IMG/VR virus record: IMGVR_UViG_3300030419_004698
Span: 1-41,619 of that record
Length of the DNA stretch: 41,619 nucleotides
Strand: one strand, 5' to 3'
Source of the DNA: a virus
This document shows positions 6,034 through 13,273 of the stretch, piece after piece. Every line of letters begins with the position of its first letter. Positions within the stretch are counted from its first letter, which is position 1. Both the position numbers and the translations under genes were made by a program. Below the pieces are notes generated by a model that had not been told where the DNA came from, ran no database searches, and was given only the letters and a program-made list of their open reading frames with translations.

Positions 6034-7354
6034 ACGCTCCGCGTGCATTCCTCAAGTCAAATTCACCCATCGCTGTATCCATTTTACTTGCAACACTCGC
6101 AACTTTTATATCTCTCACGTTGTCATATATTAACATTGTAGTTGATAGCTCTGTATGACCAAGCATTCTCATGATTACTTTCGGATCAACACCCTGTTCT
6201 GCTAACAGCGAAGTATATGCGTGTCGTAACTTCCTTAAAGTCATATCAGGGCGACCCATAGAGGAGCAAATAGTGCGGACAGTATCTGCAACCTTGTCGG
6301 GGTTTAGAAACTCTCCAATTTCGTTAGCAAAGACAAGTGATTCTTCAGTCCAGTTGTACTCGGCATTATCTTTTTGATATTGACGATGGTGGTCAAGAAA
6401 TATTTTTAATTTCGGAGATATAGCAGACCGTTCTCCGACACTTCCCTCGGTCTTTCCCCACGGTCTGATGTAATGTCCGACTCCCCTTTCCTTTGAGCGG
6501 ACGACAGTCTGATTAACTGAGACTATCTGTTGACCGTGCTTTTCTTTAATGTCCGACCATCTCAACCCCAAAACTTCACTGCGACGCAGACCGGTATATA
6601 TGGAAGTAATGATAGGACCTGCATGACGATTTGATCCAAGTAGTTTGATCAATTCCCTTAAATCAGAAGCGGATATTTCTTTTTCATTTCCAGGTCTGGG
6701 AACTTTCGGTGGTCTGATTTTATTTTGGCCATGCTGGTCAGCAAAAAGATGATACTTCAATATTCCCTGTTCAACACCGTACTCAATCGCTGCATGGTAA
6801 GAACGATAGTGATGCTTTACGGTTAATGGTTTCAGTCCATGACCACCTTCACTGACAGGCTTTTGCAACTCGGAAAAGAACGCCCCAAACATATGCTTGT
6901 TGTTTTCTAAATGGTGAAGAGTAGCAGCACCGAGTGGATGTGGATATTCCATAGTCATGTTGTCTTGATTTCTGACAGCTAGTTTTCTGATGTGTCCACG
7001 ATATCCAGAAGTCGTACTCCACTCAAGCAGTGAAACATAATTGTCATACCAGTAGTATAAAAATTCCCCAAAGGTCATCGTCGAATCACGCGGACTGATC
7101 TTCAGCTTTGCCTGCTCTTCAACTTCATCCTGTAATCTTTGACGTTCCCTTCTGGCACGTTCAATAAACTTACTATCCGCCTCGCGTTTACCGTCGATAT
7201 ACAGTCGCTTAATAGATATTGATCTCCCTTTGGTAATCCTGTTGCCGTACTCGTCTTTCCCCAATTCCAGATTCATTTTTATAGCGTCATCATGACGGTG
7301 ATAGGCAAGGTGCTTTGTAGCGTGGACCTTTTCTTTGAATGTCTGTTTTGCCAT
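6032..7354 (-). CDS. int: Tyrosine-family site-specific integrase (440 aa)
   Basis: ATG at 7354 with a strong SD (AAGGAGAGGACG). N-terminal arm-binding/linker part (residues 1-90), SAM-like core-binding domain (about 91-215) and C-terminal catalytic domain (about 225-415). Visible catalytic residues: Arg257 in TGLRRSEVLGLRW, a candidate beta-hairpin Lys at 301, Arg377 in LRKLRHAYTSLL, His400 in MLGHTELSTT and nucleophile Tyr410 in LIYDNV. The usual first His of the HxxR box is Arg374. It would recombine attP (just downstream) with a host tRNA-Trp gene. Ten bases separate it from the upstream regulator gene, so the two are co-transcribed. Confidence 0.93.
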   Translation of the reverse strand: MAKQTFKEKVHATKHLAYHRHDDAIKMNLELGKDEYGNRITKGRSISIKRLYIDGKREADSKFIERARRERQRLQDEVEEQAKLKISPRDSTMTFGEFLYYWYDNYVSLLEWSTTSGYRGHIRKLAVRNQDNMTMEYPHPLGAATLHHLENNKHMFGAFFSELQKPVSEGGHGLKPLTVKHHYRSYHAAIEYGVEQGILKYHLFADQHGQNKIRPPKVPRPGNEKEISASDLRELIKLLGSNRHAGPIITSIYTGLRRSEVLGLRWSDIKEKHGQQIVSVNQTVVRSKERGVGHYIRPWGKTEGSVGERSAISPKLKIFLDHHRQYQKDNAEYNWTEESLVFANEIGEFLNPDKVADTVRTICSSMGRPDMTLRKLRHAYTSLLAEQGVDPKVIMRMLGHTELSTTMLIYDNVRDIKVASVASKMDTAMGEFDLRNARGA

Positions 7355-7364
7355 CGTCCTCTCC

Positions 7365-8297
7365 TTAGTTCCTTAATGTCTCGTTGAGCTGATCTATTTC
7401 GGCAAAGAAAAACTGGACCTCGTTGCGTACTATCTCCCAGTCATCTGAAGTGAATGGTTCTTTACGATACAGAACGACCTTGACCGTGCCTCTCAGCTCT
7501 TCACCACCACTTGTAAGCCGTCTGTTTCTTTCAAGGTTGATCATCATGATTTGCTGGTGAAGATCATCACCTTTATCTATCGAGTTCTTTATTTCCTCTT
7601 TCAAATCATTAAGATCAAACACACCACCCACGGTCACCGCATAATCACCGTACTTATTATTCAACGCCTGAGTTAAATAGATGAGATAACTGGTATCACC
7701 CTGCACATATGTCTCAGGATATTCCTTGACCTCTGATCCATGCCTTACATACAGTGTCCGCTGAACCGTGAGCCGATCCCATCGAACCTCTCTGCGTAGT
7801 TTGTTGTACAAATGCGTTGCGAATGGCCTCATCTGCCACTGCCATTCATTGTTGGGGACGTAGACCCCTTCATTATTGGTTGGTTCTATATATATAGTGG
7901 GATCTATGTGATCGAGCGCCAACAAAAAACTCTTGTCCAAAAATTCAATTGCACTTGCGGGCATGGTAGCCCCATGCTTTTGAAGCATCTCAATTATTCT
8001 TTTTAATTTCGGGGAAAGTTCATCCTCTTGAAAAGTCTCAGGTGATGGCAGGTCAAGGTATTCAAACAGTTCTTTCATCAACAGGGGATCAAACTTTCGG
8101 ATCTTCCCATTCTCCATACGACTCAACTGCTGACGGCTGAGTTGAGTGCCATCGGCAACCTCTTGTTGGGACAACCCAAGCCTTCGGCGAGCCTGCACAA
8201 CAGCCCTTCCGACACTGCTAGGCACGGACTCCCCATATTGCTCAAAATGTTCATCTAAAAGATGGTCATCTGGTACAGACTTAGCAGTATTTATCAT
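7365..8297 (-). CDS. XRE-type HTH regulator with long C-terminal domain (310 aa)
   Basis: ATG at 8297. Residues about 28-75 form an XRE/Cro-CI helix-turn-helix (VVQARRRLGLSQQEVADGTQLSRQQLSRMENGKI). The remaining 230 residues do not show the Ala-Gly / Ser-Lys S24 peptidase arrangement of CI repressors; they contain an alpha/beta domain (TLYVRHGSEVKEYPETYV, VKVVLYRKEPF). It lies between integrase and a second HTH gene in the minus-strand lysogeny block, so a maintenance repressor or integration regulator is likely. The missing autocleavage domain implies an induction route other than RecA-stimulated cleavage, if it is the repressor. Confidence 0.75.
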   Translation of the reverse strand: MINTAKSVPDDHLLDEHFEQYGESVPSSVGRAVVQARRRLGLSQQEVADGTQLSRQQLSRMENGKIRKFDPLLMKELFEYLDLPSPETFQEDELSPKLKRIIEMLQKHGATMPASAIEFLDKSFLLALDHIDPTIYIEPTNNEGVYVPNNEWQWQMRPFATHLYNKLRREVRWDRLTVQRTLYVRHGSEVKEYPETYVQGDTSYLIYLTQALNNKYGDYAVTVGGVFDLNDLKEEIKNSIDKGDDLHQQIMMINLERNRRLTSGGEELRGTVKVVLYRKEPFTSDDWEIVRNEVQFFFAEIDQLNETLRN

Positions 8298-8418
8298 GGT
8301 ATGTTATCCCCCCTTAACATGGGACTTGTGACTGTGATTACGTTGTATAAGAAATGGGTGAGCAGTATGATCAACAGAAAAGCTGACGGTACTAAGAAAG
8401 TCATGGTAAGTATGGAGC

Positions 8419-8820
8419 TTACGCTTCCTGCGGAGTGTCCAGTTGCTGAACGGTGGACTCTCGATCAGTATTCCTCTTTAATTGCAGTTCGATTGAATCA
8501 AACACAAAATCTTGTTGCACTTCTTGAAGACGCCGAAGACCTGATACAAACAGCCATTCCCTCTCGGAAAGATCACCTGGAACTTCGTCAGCTCGGAGAC
8601 AGCCATGAGCTATCAGAGCCTCGATAACATCAAGACCGGCAACCCTTGCCAGATCGGCAACGGTATCAGCTCCGGTTCGGCCTTTATCTATAAGGTCCGT
8701 AACACAATGGGTGTGTTTGTTGGCCTCGATAGACCACCTTCTCGGACTCGAAAACCCTGACTTCTTGAGGCCGTCTTTGGCCCACTGAATCAGAGCCGTA
8801 TTCTTCTTGGATACGCTCAC
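8419..8820 (-). CDS. HTH DNA-binding regulator (133 aa), GTG start
   Basis: The minus-strand frame stays open to 9255, but the sensible start is GTG at 8820, preceded by AGAGAGGTGCAAT, the same SD motif as elsewhere. Residues 7-70 read as a repressor-type HTH (ALIQWAKDGLKKSGFS, then a recognition segment, GADTVADLARVAGLDVIEALI). The C-terminal half is helical and polar. Its promoter (8878-8906) is back to back with that of the replication operon, the typical place for the early-switch repressor. It is the strongest candidate for the prophage repressor. Confidence 0.7.
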   Translation of the reverse strand: MSVSKKNTALIQWAKDGLKKSGFSSPRRWSIEANKHTHCVTDLIDKGRTGADTVADLARVAGLDVIEALIAHGCLRADEVPGDLSEREWLFVSGLRRLQEVQQDFVFDSIELQLKRNTDRESTVQQLDTPQEA

Positions 8821-8877
8821 ATTGCACCTCTCTAATCCCTGACATTCAGAGACATTTGTCTGCGTCTTAGTGCATAC

Positions 8878-8906
8878 AGCATAGACCACAATGGTAGATT
8901 TGACAA
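8878..8906 (-). promoter_or_regulatory. Leftward promoter of the lysogeny block
   Basis: On the minus strand: -35 TTGTCA (8906-8901), 17-base spacer, -10 TATGCT (8883-8878), upstream of the GTG at 8820. Its -35 box occupies almost the same bases as the -35 of the rightward promoter, so polymerase can occupy only one at a time. Confidence 0.55.
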
Positions 8907-8928
8907 CCATAAACAATATGTGTATTCT
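8900..8928 (+). promoter_or_regulatory. Rightward promoter of the replication operon
   Basis: Perfect -35 TTGACA (8900-8905), 17-base spacer, -10 TATTCT (8923-8928), 60 bases before the ATG at 8989. A short inverted repeat AGACA-TT-TGTCT (8850-8861) nearby is a possible operator for one of the HTH proteins. Confidence 0.65.
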
Positions 8929-8988
8929 CTTGGTATAGCAGTTGGAACAGCCATGATGGCAGAACAAACACCGGCTAAGGAGTAGAGA

Positions 8989-9273
8989 ATGCAGGAGATC
9001 ACACCAGATTTCTGGGATCTTAAAGAAGTCGCTGAAGAGAGGATGCAGATCGATTACAGAACCTTCAAGAAAATGATTGAAGACGGTGAAGTCACCGGTG
9101 ATCGAGTACCGCACAAACATCTCGGCGACAAGACAGTAAAGATTCCAATAGAACAATATCTGATGTGGCTCAAAGGCGACTTTACACCCGACCAATGTAA
9201 GACCTGCCATACCAATAGAACAGAGGCTGAACCAATAGTTAAACCACTCCGACAAGTGGTATCAAACAAGTAG
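8989..9273 (+). CDS. Excisionase/Cro-like HTH protein (94 aa)
   Basis: ATG 8989 after AAGGAGTAGAGA. Residues 9-60 (DLKEVAEERMQIDYRTFKKMIEDGEVTG...KTVKIPIEQYLMWL) look like a winged HTH of the excisionase/HTH_17 type, with a CKTC motif at about residues 67-70. First gene of the rightward operon, directly opposite the repressor-like gene, so a Cro-like role or control of excision is plausible. The gene at 5419 is the other excisionase candidate. Confidence 0.65.
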   Translation: MQEITPDFWDLKEVAEERMQIDYRTFKKMIEDGEVTGDRVPHKHLGDKTVKIPIEQYLMWLKGDFTPDQCKTCHTNRTEAEPIVKPLRQVVSNK

Positions 9274-9292
9274 TAGCAAAGAGAGGTGCATT

Positions 9293-9445
9293 ATGCAGGC
9301 TACTGAATGGCTCGACGAGAAGGCGACTGAGGTTTTTGAGAAAGCCTTGGTTCCAGCAGAACAGAAAAGGTTGGGAGAGATGTTTCCAGATGCAGACTGG
9401 ACTCCAGATCAACCTAAATGTTCGGGGGGTGTAAGCGATGAGTAG
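9293..9445 (+). CDS. Small hypothetical protein (50 aa)
   Basis: ATG 9293 with GAGAGGTGCATT. Starts MQATEWLDEKATEVFEKALV, acidic and helical, ends GGVSDE. It overlaps the next gene by 8 bases, and its GGGGGGTGTAAGC carries that gene's SD. Start signal and overlap support it as real. No family recognised. Confidence 0.55.
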   Translation: MQATEWLDEKATEVFEKALVPAEQKRLGEMFPDADWTPDQPKCSGGVSDE

Positions 9446-9623
9446 CGAACACTTCGACAGGTGGGTTGAATCCTACATTGAATATGTTACCGAGGTACTC
9501 GGCGAATACAAAGCTGATGAATACCTCAGTAACCTCAGAGATGAGGATCTCCGCACTATATACAACGATTCACACGGTACGACACCGGCAGAGATTAAAT
9601 CTCTTGAAGGAGCGTCCGTATGA
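9438..9623 (+). CDS. Small acidic hypothetical protein (61 aa)
   Basis: ATG 9438 inside the end of the previous gene, with GGGGGGTGTAAGC as SD. MSSEHFDRWVESYIEYVTEVLGEYKADEYL...: acidic, helical, no recognised domain. Its TGA overlaps the next ATG by 4 bases. Confidence 0.55.
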   Translation: MSSEHFDRWVESYIEYVTEVLGEYKADEYLSNLRDEDLRTIYNDSHGTTPAEIKSLEGASV

Positions 9624-9799
9624 ATCTCGCAGAATACAAGATAAGAGAACAAATGTTGGAAGAGGTCAAGACAAGACTTGAAGAGCGTATGAACGGTGAT
9701 GAATACGAGCCAGGAATACGCAAAGCAAGAGTCTTGACCTACGAAATGCTTGCAGAAAACACAACCAAATTTTATGCAACAGCACATAAGGATAGATAA
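9620..9799 (+). CDS. Small hypothetical protein (59 aa)
   Basis: ATG 9620 in an ATGA overlap, with GAAGGAGCGTCC as SD. Helical and charged (MNLAEYKIREQMLEEVKTRLEERMNGDEY). No family recognised. Ten bases separate its stop from the annealing-protein gene. Confidence 0.55.
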   Translation: MNLAEYKIREQMLEEVKTRLEERMNGDEYEPGIRKARVLTYEMLAENTTKFYATAHKDR

Positions 9800-9809
9800 G
9801 GAAAATATT

Positions 9810-10352
9810 ATGACTTTCAATTTAGAAAACTACGTCGAAGTTAAAGACCGAATACCTTTGTTCAAAAAACAATTTGAGGATGCTCGGATTACCACTCAGG
9901 TAATTCATCAGGATGCAGACAGCATCACCATCATGGCATTTCTATGGCGTGATGGTATCGATCAGGCTGCCAACACTCCGCTTGCCACTGGCATAGCGAA
10001 AGAGAAGGACGGTGGGTACATCGATAAGTATGTCGAGAACTGTGAGACCTCAGCCATTGGCCGCGCCCTTGCTAACTACGACATTCTCGGGGACAGCTCT
10101 GAGCGCCCAAGCAGGGAAGAGATGAGGTCCGCTCAGTCCATGCAGCAGGTTAAAGAAAACAGACCTGCTCCATCAGCCCCTGAGCCATCAGCTCCTGCCC
10201 AGTCGAGTGAAGTAGCGAGTATGAAGCAGATTAATTTCCTGCAAAAGCTAGGCTACCAAAAAGACCCCACGGGTCTGACCAAGAGAGAGGCTTCCTCTTT
10301 GATATCTGAGCTGCAAGAAGAGCAGGATCAGTTAAGTACGAGCCGAAGATAA
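9810..10352 (+). CDS. ERF/Sak-like single-strand annealing or replication accessory protein (180 aa)
   Basis: ATG 9810 preceded by AAGGAAAATATT; the upstream ATG at 9750 lies inside another gene and is rejected. The N-terminal domain has a beta pattern (YVEVKDRIPLF, SITIMAFLWRDG, PLATGIAKEKDGG) ending in NCETSAIGRALANYDI, the motif shape of ERF-type and related phage ssDNA proteins. A Pro/Ala/Ser linker (about 125-145) leads to MKQINFLQKLGYQKDPTGLTKREASSLISEL, a small C-terminal module often found on phage recombination proteins. Position ahead of the RecA-like ATPase supports a recombination/replication role. Confidence 0.65.
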   Translation: MTFNLENYVEVKDRIPLFKKQFEDARITTQVIHQDADSITIMAFLWRDGIDQAANTPLATGIAKEKDGGYIDKYVENCETSAIGRALANYDILGDSSERPSREEMRSAQSMQQVKENRPAPSAPEPSAPAQSSEVASMKQINFLQKLGYQKDPTGLTKREASSLISELQEEQDQLSTSRR

Positions 10353-10357
10353 CAGCT

Positions 10358-10387
10358 AGGGTAGCGGATTCTTTCCGCTGCCCTTTT
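10358..10387 (+). terminator. Putative terminator/attenuator after annealing-protein gene
   Basis: AGGGTAGCGG (10358-10367) pairs with CCGCTGCCCT (10375-10384), with one T-G wobble and a 7-base loop, followed by TTTTC. The short T-run suggests partial termination that lowers expression of the genes downstream. Confidence 0.5.
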
Positions 10388-10410
10388 CATTCACAACTAC
10401 GGAGACAACT

Positions 10411-10674
10411 ATGCAAAAGGAACTGTACTGCAATCCAAACGGATGCAATGAACATGACTTTAAGACAGCCAGCATCTGGTGTGCATACCAGGATCATTTA
10501 TCGCGTGAAGAACGGAAGATACAGGCAATGAATAAGATCGCTGAGTCTATGAATAAACCTATTGCATCAGCAGTCCAGACTCCTCAAGCAGATATTCCAC
10601 AGAGACAGACAAGACCCGCAAGGACAGTTGTGAATGGCACAAGAAGAACTTTTGGGGACGTTAGAGTACCCTGA
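10411..10674 (+). CDS. Small hypothetical protein (87 aa), Cys-containing
   Basis: ATG 10411 after ACGGAGACAACT. N-terminus holds CNPNGCNEHDFKTASIWC, possibly a metal knuckle; the C-terminus is Pro/Thr/Arg-rich and likely disordered (QRQTRPARTVV). Overlaps the ATPase gene by 41 bases in another frame. Function unknown. Confidence 0.55.
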   Translation: MQKELYCNPNGCNEHDFKTASIWCAYQDHLSREERKIQAMNKIAESMNKPIASAVQTPQADIPQRQTRPARTVVNGTRRTFGDVRVP

Positions 10675-11755
10675 ATTAGATCCAGTTTTAAATACATACG
10701 GCGAAGTAGAAGCACACAGAACAGTATTCGATGGACTCAATTCCACAATTAGTTTTGTCGGATACGATCTAGAACAGAAACCCACCGGACTTCATGGAAT
10801 CATTGAAGTCTATCTCGATTCCACACAGGTCGCGTGGGACAACATCAACTACACCAAGTCAACCCAGCGCAAGGCCGTTGCCGGTGACGCTTACAGCGAT
10901 GGCGACCTCGATTTCGTTGCCAAGTTTTATCCCAGAAAACATATGCACAAGGACCTTGCTGTCTTTGCAAAGAAGGCATATCCAATTTATCTCGGCAAGG
11001 TCGAAGTCGATATGGTTCACGGCGATCCAATGCTTGAGATCAGGGAATATATAAAGGGACTTATTCCTATGGGAACCGGAGTCATTGTTAACTCAAGACC
11101 TGGCATGGGAAAGAGCTGGATTGTAATGCTCATAGCAGTCACCGTCGATTCGGGTAGCACAACTCTATGGAATGCAGAGCAGGGGAATGTCCTTTATATA
11201 AACCTCGAGAGATCCGAGTCATCAATGAGGCGGCGTCTCGGCGGAGTCAACACTTCACTCGGCCTCGATTACAACAGGCCACTCAGGTTCCTTAACGTCC
11301 GCGGAAGATCACTGGTGGATATCAGGGACTCGGTTAAGAAGATTGTCGAGAAAGAGGATATTAAATTAATTGTCGTCGATTCAATTTCCCGAGCCGGTAT
11401 GGGTTCTCTCATAGAAGATAACGTAGCAATGAAGATCACTGATCTTCTAAACAATCTCGTTGAGGAAACCGATAGAGCATGGCTTGGAATTGCACACCGC
11501 GGTCATACAAACCAGAACGTATTCGGGTCTATACACTTCATCGCTGCTGCCGATGTCGTAGTCAAACTTGAATCAGCCCGTAACCTCAGTAAAGAACTCG
11601 GCATAAAGCTGACGGTGGAAAAGCAGAACGATCTTCCACCATCGATGCCAACACTGGTCGGCCTTTCTTTTGACTCTATGGGAATCAACAACGTCTGGCG
11701 CCCATACGAATACGAATTTCCTGACCTCATAGAAGAAGACGAATCAACAAAGTAG
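10634..11755 (+). CDS. RecA/RepA-like replicative ATPase (AAA_25 type, 373 aa)
   Basis: ATG 10634 with AAGGACAGTTGTGA upstream. Walker A is NSRPGMGKSW (about residues 153-162); Walker B is IKLIVVDSISRAG (about 243-255). These, with GNVLYINLERSE between them, fit the RecA-fold hexameric family including RepA-like helicases and phage replication ATPases. A beta-rich 140-residue N-terminal domain (IEVYLDSTQVAWDNI) may bind DNA or a loader. It is the only recognisable replication motor in the genome; no polymerase or primase is seen, so replication relies on host enzymes. Confidence 0.8.
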   Translation: MAQEELLGTLEYPELDPVLNTYGEVEAHRTVFDGLNSTISFVGYDLEQKPTGLHGIIEVYLDSTQVAWDNINYTKSTQRKAVAGDAYSDGDLDFVAKFYPRKHMHKDLAVFAKKAYPIYLGKVEVDMVHGDPMLEIREYIKGLIPMGTGVIVNSRPGMGKSWIVMLIAVTVDSGSTTLWNAEQGNVLYINLERSESSMRRRLGGVNTSLGLDYNRPLRFLNVRGRSLVDIRDSVKKIVEKEDIKLIVVDSISRAGMGSLIEDNVAMKITDLLNNLVEETDRAWLGIAHRGHTNQNVFGSIHFIAAADVVVKLESARNLSKELGIKLTVEKQNDLPPSMPTLVGLSFDSMGINNVWRPYEYEFPDLIEEDESTK

Positions 11756-11757
11756 GT

Positions 11758-12162
11758 ATGAGAGATGCACCAAACATATGTGACAAATGCCACAGTACAT
11801 TTATCGAATCTGTCGATGAGGCAGAATTCCGATGCGCCCTTTGTGGCAGGCGGTTTTACCTGCCTCTCGGAAGGATTGAGAAAAGGCCATTTAAATTGCA
11901 GATCCGCTACAAGGGATTCGCAATCAAAGGAAAGAGAACACCTCTTACAGTCGGCATCGACGACAACGATAACGAGCCGAACAGGGTTATGAAATACCAG
12001 GTCTATTGCCCCGAGTGTTTTGAGATGACAAAGCAGGGGCCAAGAACAAGAAGGGACGATAAAAATGGATTCCACTACGACATCAGAATGAAGTGCGACA
12101 ACCACCACATTACTACTCTAATGGAATCAAGTCACAACGGAGATTTATTTGGCTGGAGATAA
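11758..12162 (+). CDS. Zinc-ribbon protein (134 aa)
   Basis: ATG 11758, two bases after the ATPase stop. Two CxxC pairs close together (ICDKCHSTF and CALCGRRF) form a zinc ribbon in residues 8-33; a second set (YCPECFEMT ... MKCDNHH) lies at the C-terminal end. The middle is basic and beta-rich. Zinc ribbons of this sort bind nucleic acid or proteins; position suggests a replication or transcription accessory factor. Confidence 0.65.
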   Translation: MRDAPNICDKCHSTFIESVDEAEFRCALCGRRFYLPLGRIEKRPFKLQIRYKGFAIKGKRTPLTVGIDDNDNEPNRVMKYQVYCPECFEMTKQGPRTRRDDKNGFHYDIRMKCDNHHITTLMESSHNGDLFGWR

Positions 12163-12190
12163 CGACACCATACCAATAGAAGAAGCGATC

Positions 12191-12484
12191 ATGCTTTCCT
12201 ACAACAGCATGAAGGAAAAGGAATTTCAGTCGATGGTTGAACAAATTGCGGAGCTGCGTGGCTGGACCTTTTACCACACCCGTAACAGCATAGGATCTCA
12301 AAAAGGATTTCCTGATCTTGTAATGCTCAGAGGCGAAAGAGAAGTAGTAGCTGAACTCAAGTCACAAAAAGGGAAGATAAGCGAAGAACAGAAAGACTGG
12401 CTGGAAAAATATAAATTGGTAGGAGCTGAGGTCTTCCTCTGGAGACCATCGGATATAAGAGAGATCGAGGAGATTCTGAGCTAG
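12191..12484 (+). CDS. VRR-NUC family nuclease / Holliday-junction-resolvase-like (97 aa)
   Basis: I use ATG 12191 (MLSYNSMKEKEFQSMVEQIAE); a TTG at 12149 would add 14 residues inside the preceding gene. The PD-(D/E)xK core is visible: GFPDLVMLR (about residues 52-60), then VVAELKSQKGKISEEQKDWL, with the Asp, the Glu-x-Lys pair and the conserved Gln/Trp-Leu helix of VRR-NUC domains. About 100 residues is normal for standalone VRR-NUC proteins. Expected to cut branched or single-strand/duplex junction DNA during replication. Confidence 0.8.
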   Translation: MLSYNSMKEKEFQSMVEQIAELRGWTFYHTRNSIGSQKGFPDLVMLRGEREVVAELKSQKGKISEEQKDWLEKYKLVGAEVFLWRPSDIREIEEILS

Positions 12485-12493
12485 GGAAATTAA

Positions 12494-13273
12494 ATGTGGA
12501 TACACGTACCTACAACGCTATTAGTCTCTGCTCAGGATACGACGGAATCCAGCTTGGACTCCGAGAGGTTATCCATGTTAGAACAGTCTGCTACGTGGAA
12601 AACGAAGTATCTGTCGCCCGAATCCTGGCAGCGCGTATGGAAGAGGGATACCTCGATAAGGCGCCTGTCTGGTCTGACGTCAAAGACTTCGACCCTGAAC
12701 CGTGGTGTGGAAAAGTGGATATCCTCTTTGGAGGATTTCCCTGTCAGCCCTTTTCAGTGGCAGGAGAAAAGCTCGGAGAAGATGACCCGAGAAATCTCTG
12801 GCCAGATACAGCCAGACTTATACGGGGACTTGGGGTATCAGTCGTCTTTCTGGAAAATGTCAGCGGACCCGAGTTCCTCAGATACTACTACTCTCGAATA
12901 CGACCTGAACTGGTCGAGATGGATTTTAAAGTTGAGGAGGGATTATTCTCGGCGGCTGAAGTCGGCGCCTCGCACCGAAGGCGTCGAACCTTCATACTGG
13001 CCCACTCCAATGCACAGAGACTACAAGGGGATGGATGGCCCTGGAAAAAAGAACGCCCTGAAGGACCCCCGACTGTACCTCTCTATCCCCCAGGTCCCAA
13101 GGACAAACAGGGATGGACACAACTGCTCTCGGTTCTGCCAGAGGCTCAACCCAGTTGGTGCCGAACACTTGATGGGCCTGCCCCTGAAATGGACATACGC
13201 CTCAGAGCCATTGGCAACGGAGTCGTTCCGGCAGTGGCGGCTAGGGCTTTTAGGATACTTGCGGAGAAATTGA
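12494..13273 (+). CDS. Overprinted +1-frame ORF inside the cytosine methyltransferase gene (259 aa)
   Basis: A complete ORF with its own ATG at 12494, reading +1 relative to the methyltransferase, whose GTG (12496) overlaps it in ATGTG. It stops 5 bases before the methyltransferase does. Recognisable stretches: GVEKWISSLEDFPVSP (about 71-86), PRTEGVEPSYWPTPMHRDYK (about 159-178), LNPVGAEHLMGLPLKWT (about 218-234) and ATESFRQW (about 241-248). These resemble, from memory, phage proteins with WPTP...EWLMGxPxGWT motifs that are annotated as hypothetical or methyltransferase-associated. Those motifs sit over methyltransferase motifs VIII and X. It may be a true second gene or a frame kept open by the methyltransferase sequence. 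Confidence 0.5.
   Translation: MWIHVPTTLLVSAQDTTESSLDSERLSMLEQSATWKTKYLSPESWQRVWKRDTSIRRLSGLTSKTSTLNRGVEKWISSLEDFPVSPFQWQEKSSEKMTREISGQIQPDLYGDLGYQSSFWKMSADPSSSDTTTLEYDLNWSRWILKLRRDYSRRLKSAPRTEGVEPSYWPTPMHRDYKGMDGPGKKNALKDPRLYLSIPQVPRTNRDGHNCSRFCQRLNPVGAEHLMGLPLKWTYASEPLATESFRQWRLGLLGYLRRN

Noticed and set aside
8368-8627. Plus-strand ORF (from ATG 8368 or 8262) opposite the HTH regulator
   Set aside because: It overlaps the minus-strand HTH gene for over 200 bases, has no convincing SD, and the minus frame shows a recognisable HTH with the local SD motif.
8821-9255. N-terminal extension of the 133-aa HTH protein up to 9255
   Set aside because: It would cross the divergent promoters and the opposing HTH gene; the sequence is Cys/Phe-rich and looks non-coding, and GTG 8820 has a good SD.
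9750-9809. Upstream start of the annealing protein
   Set aside because: These codons lie in the gene at 9620 in another frame; ATG 9810 has AAGGAAAATATT at SD distance and begins the conserved domain.
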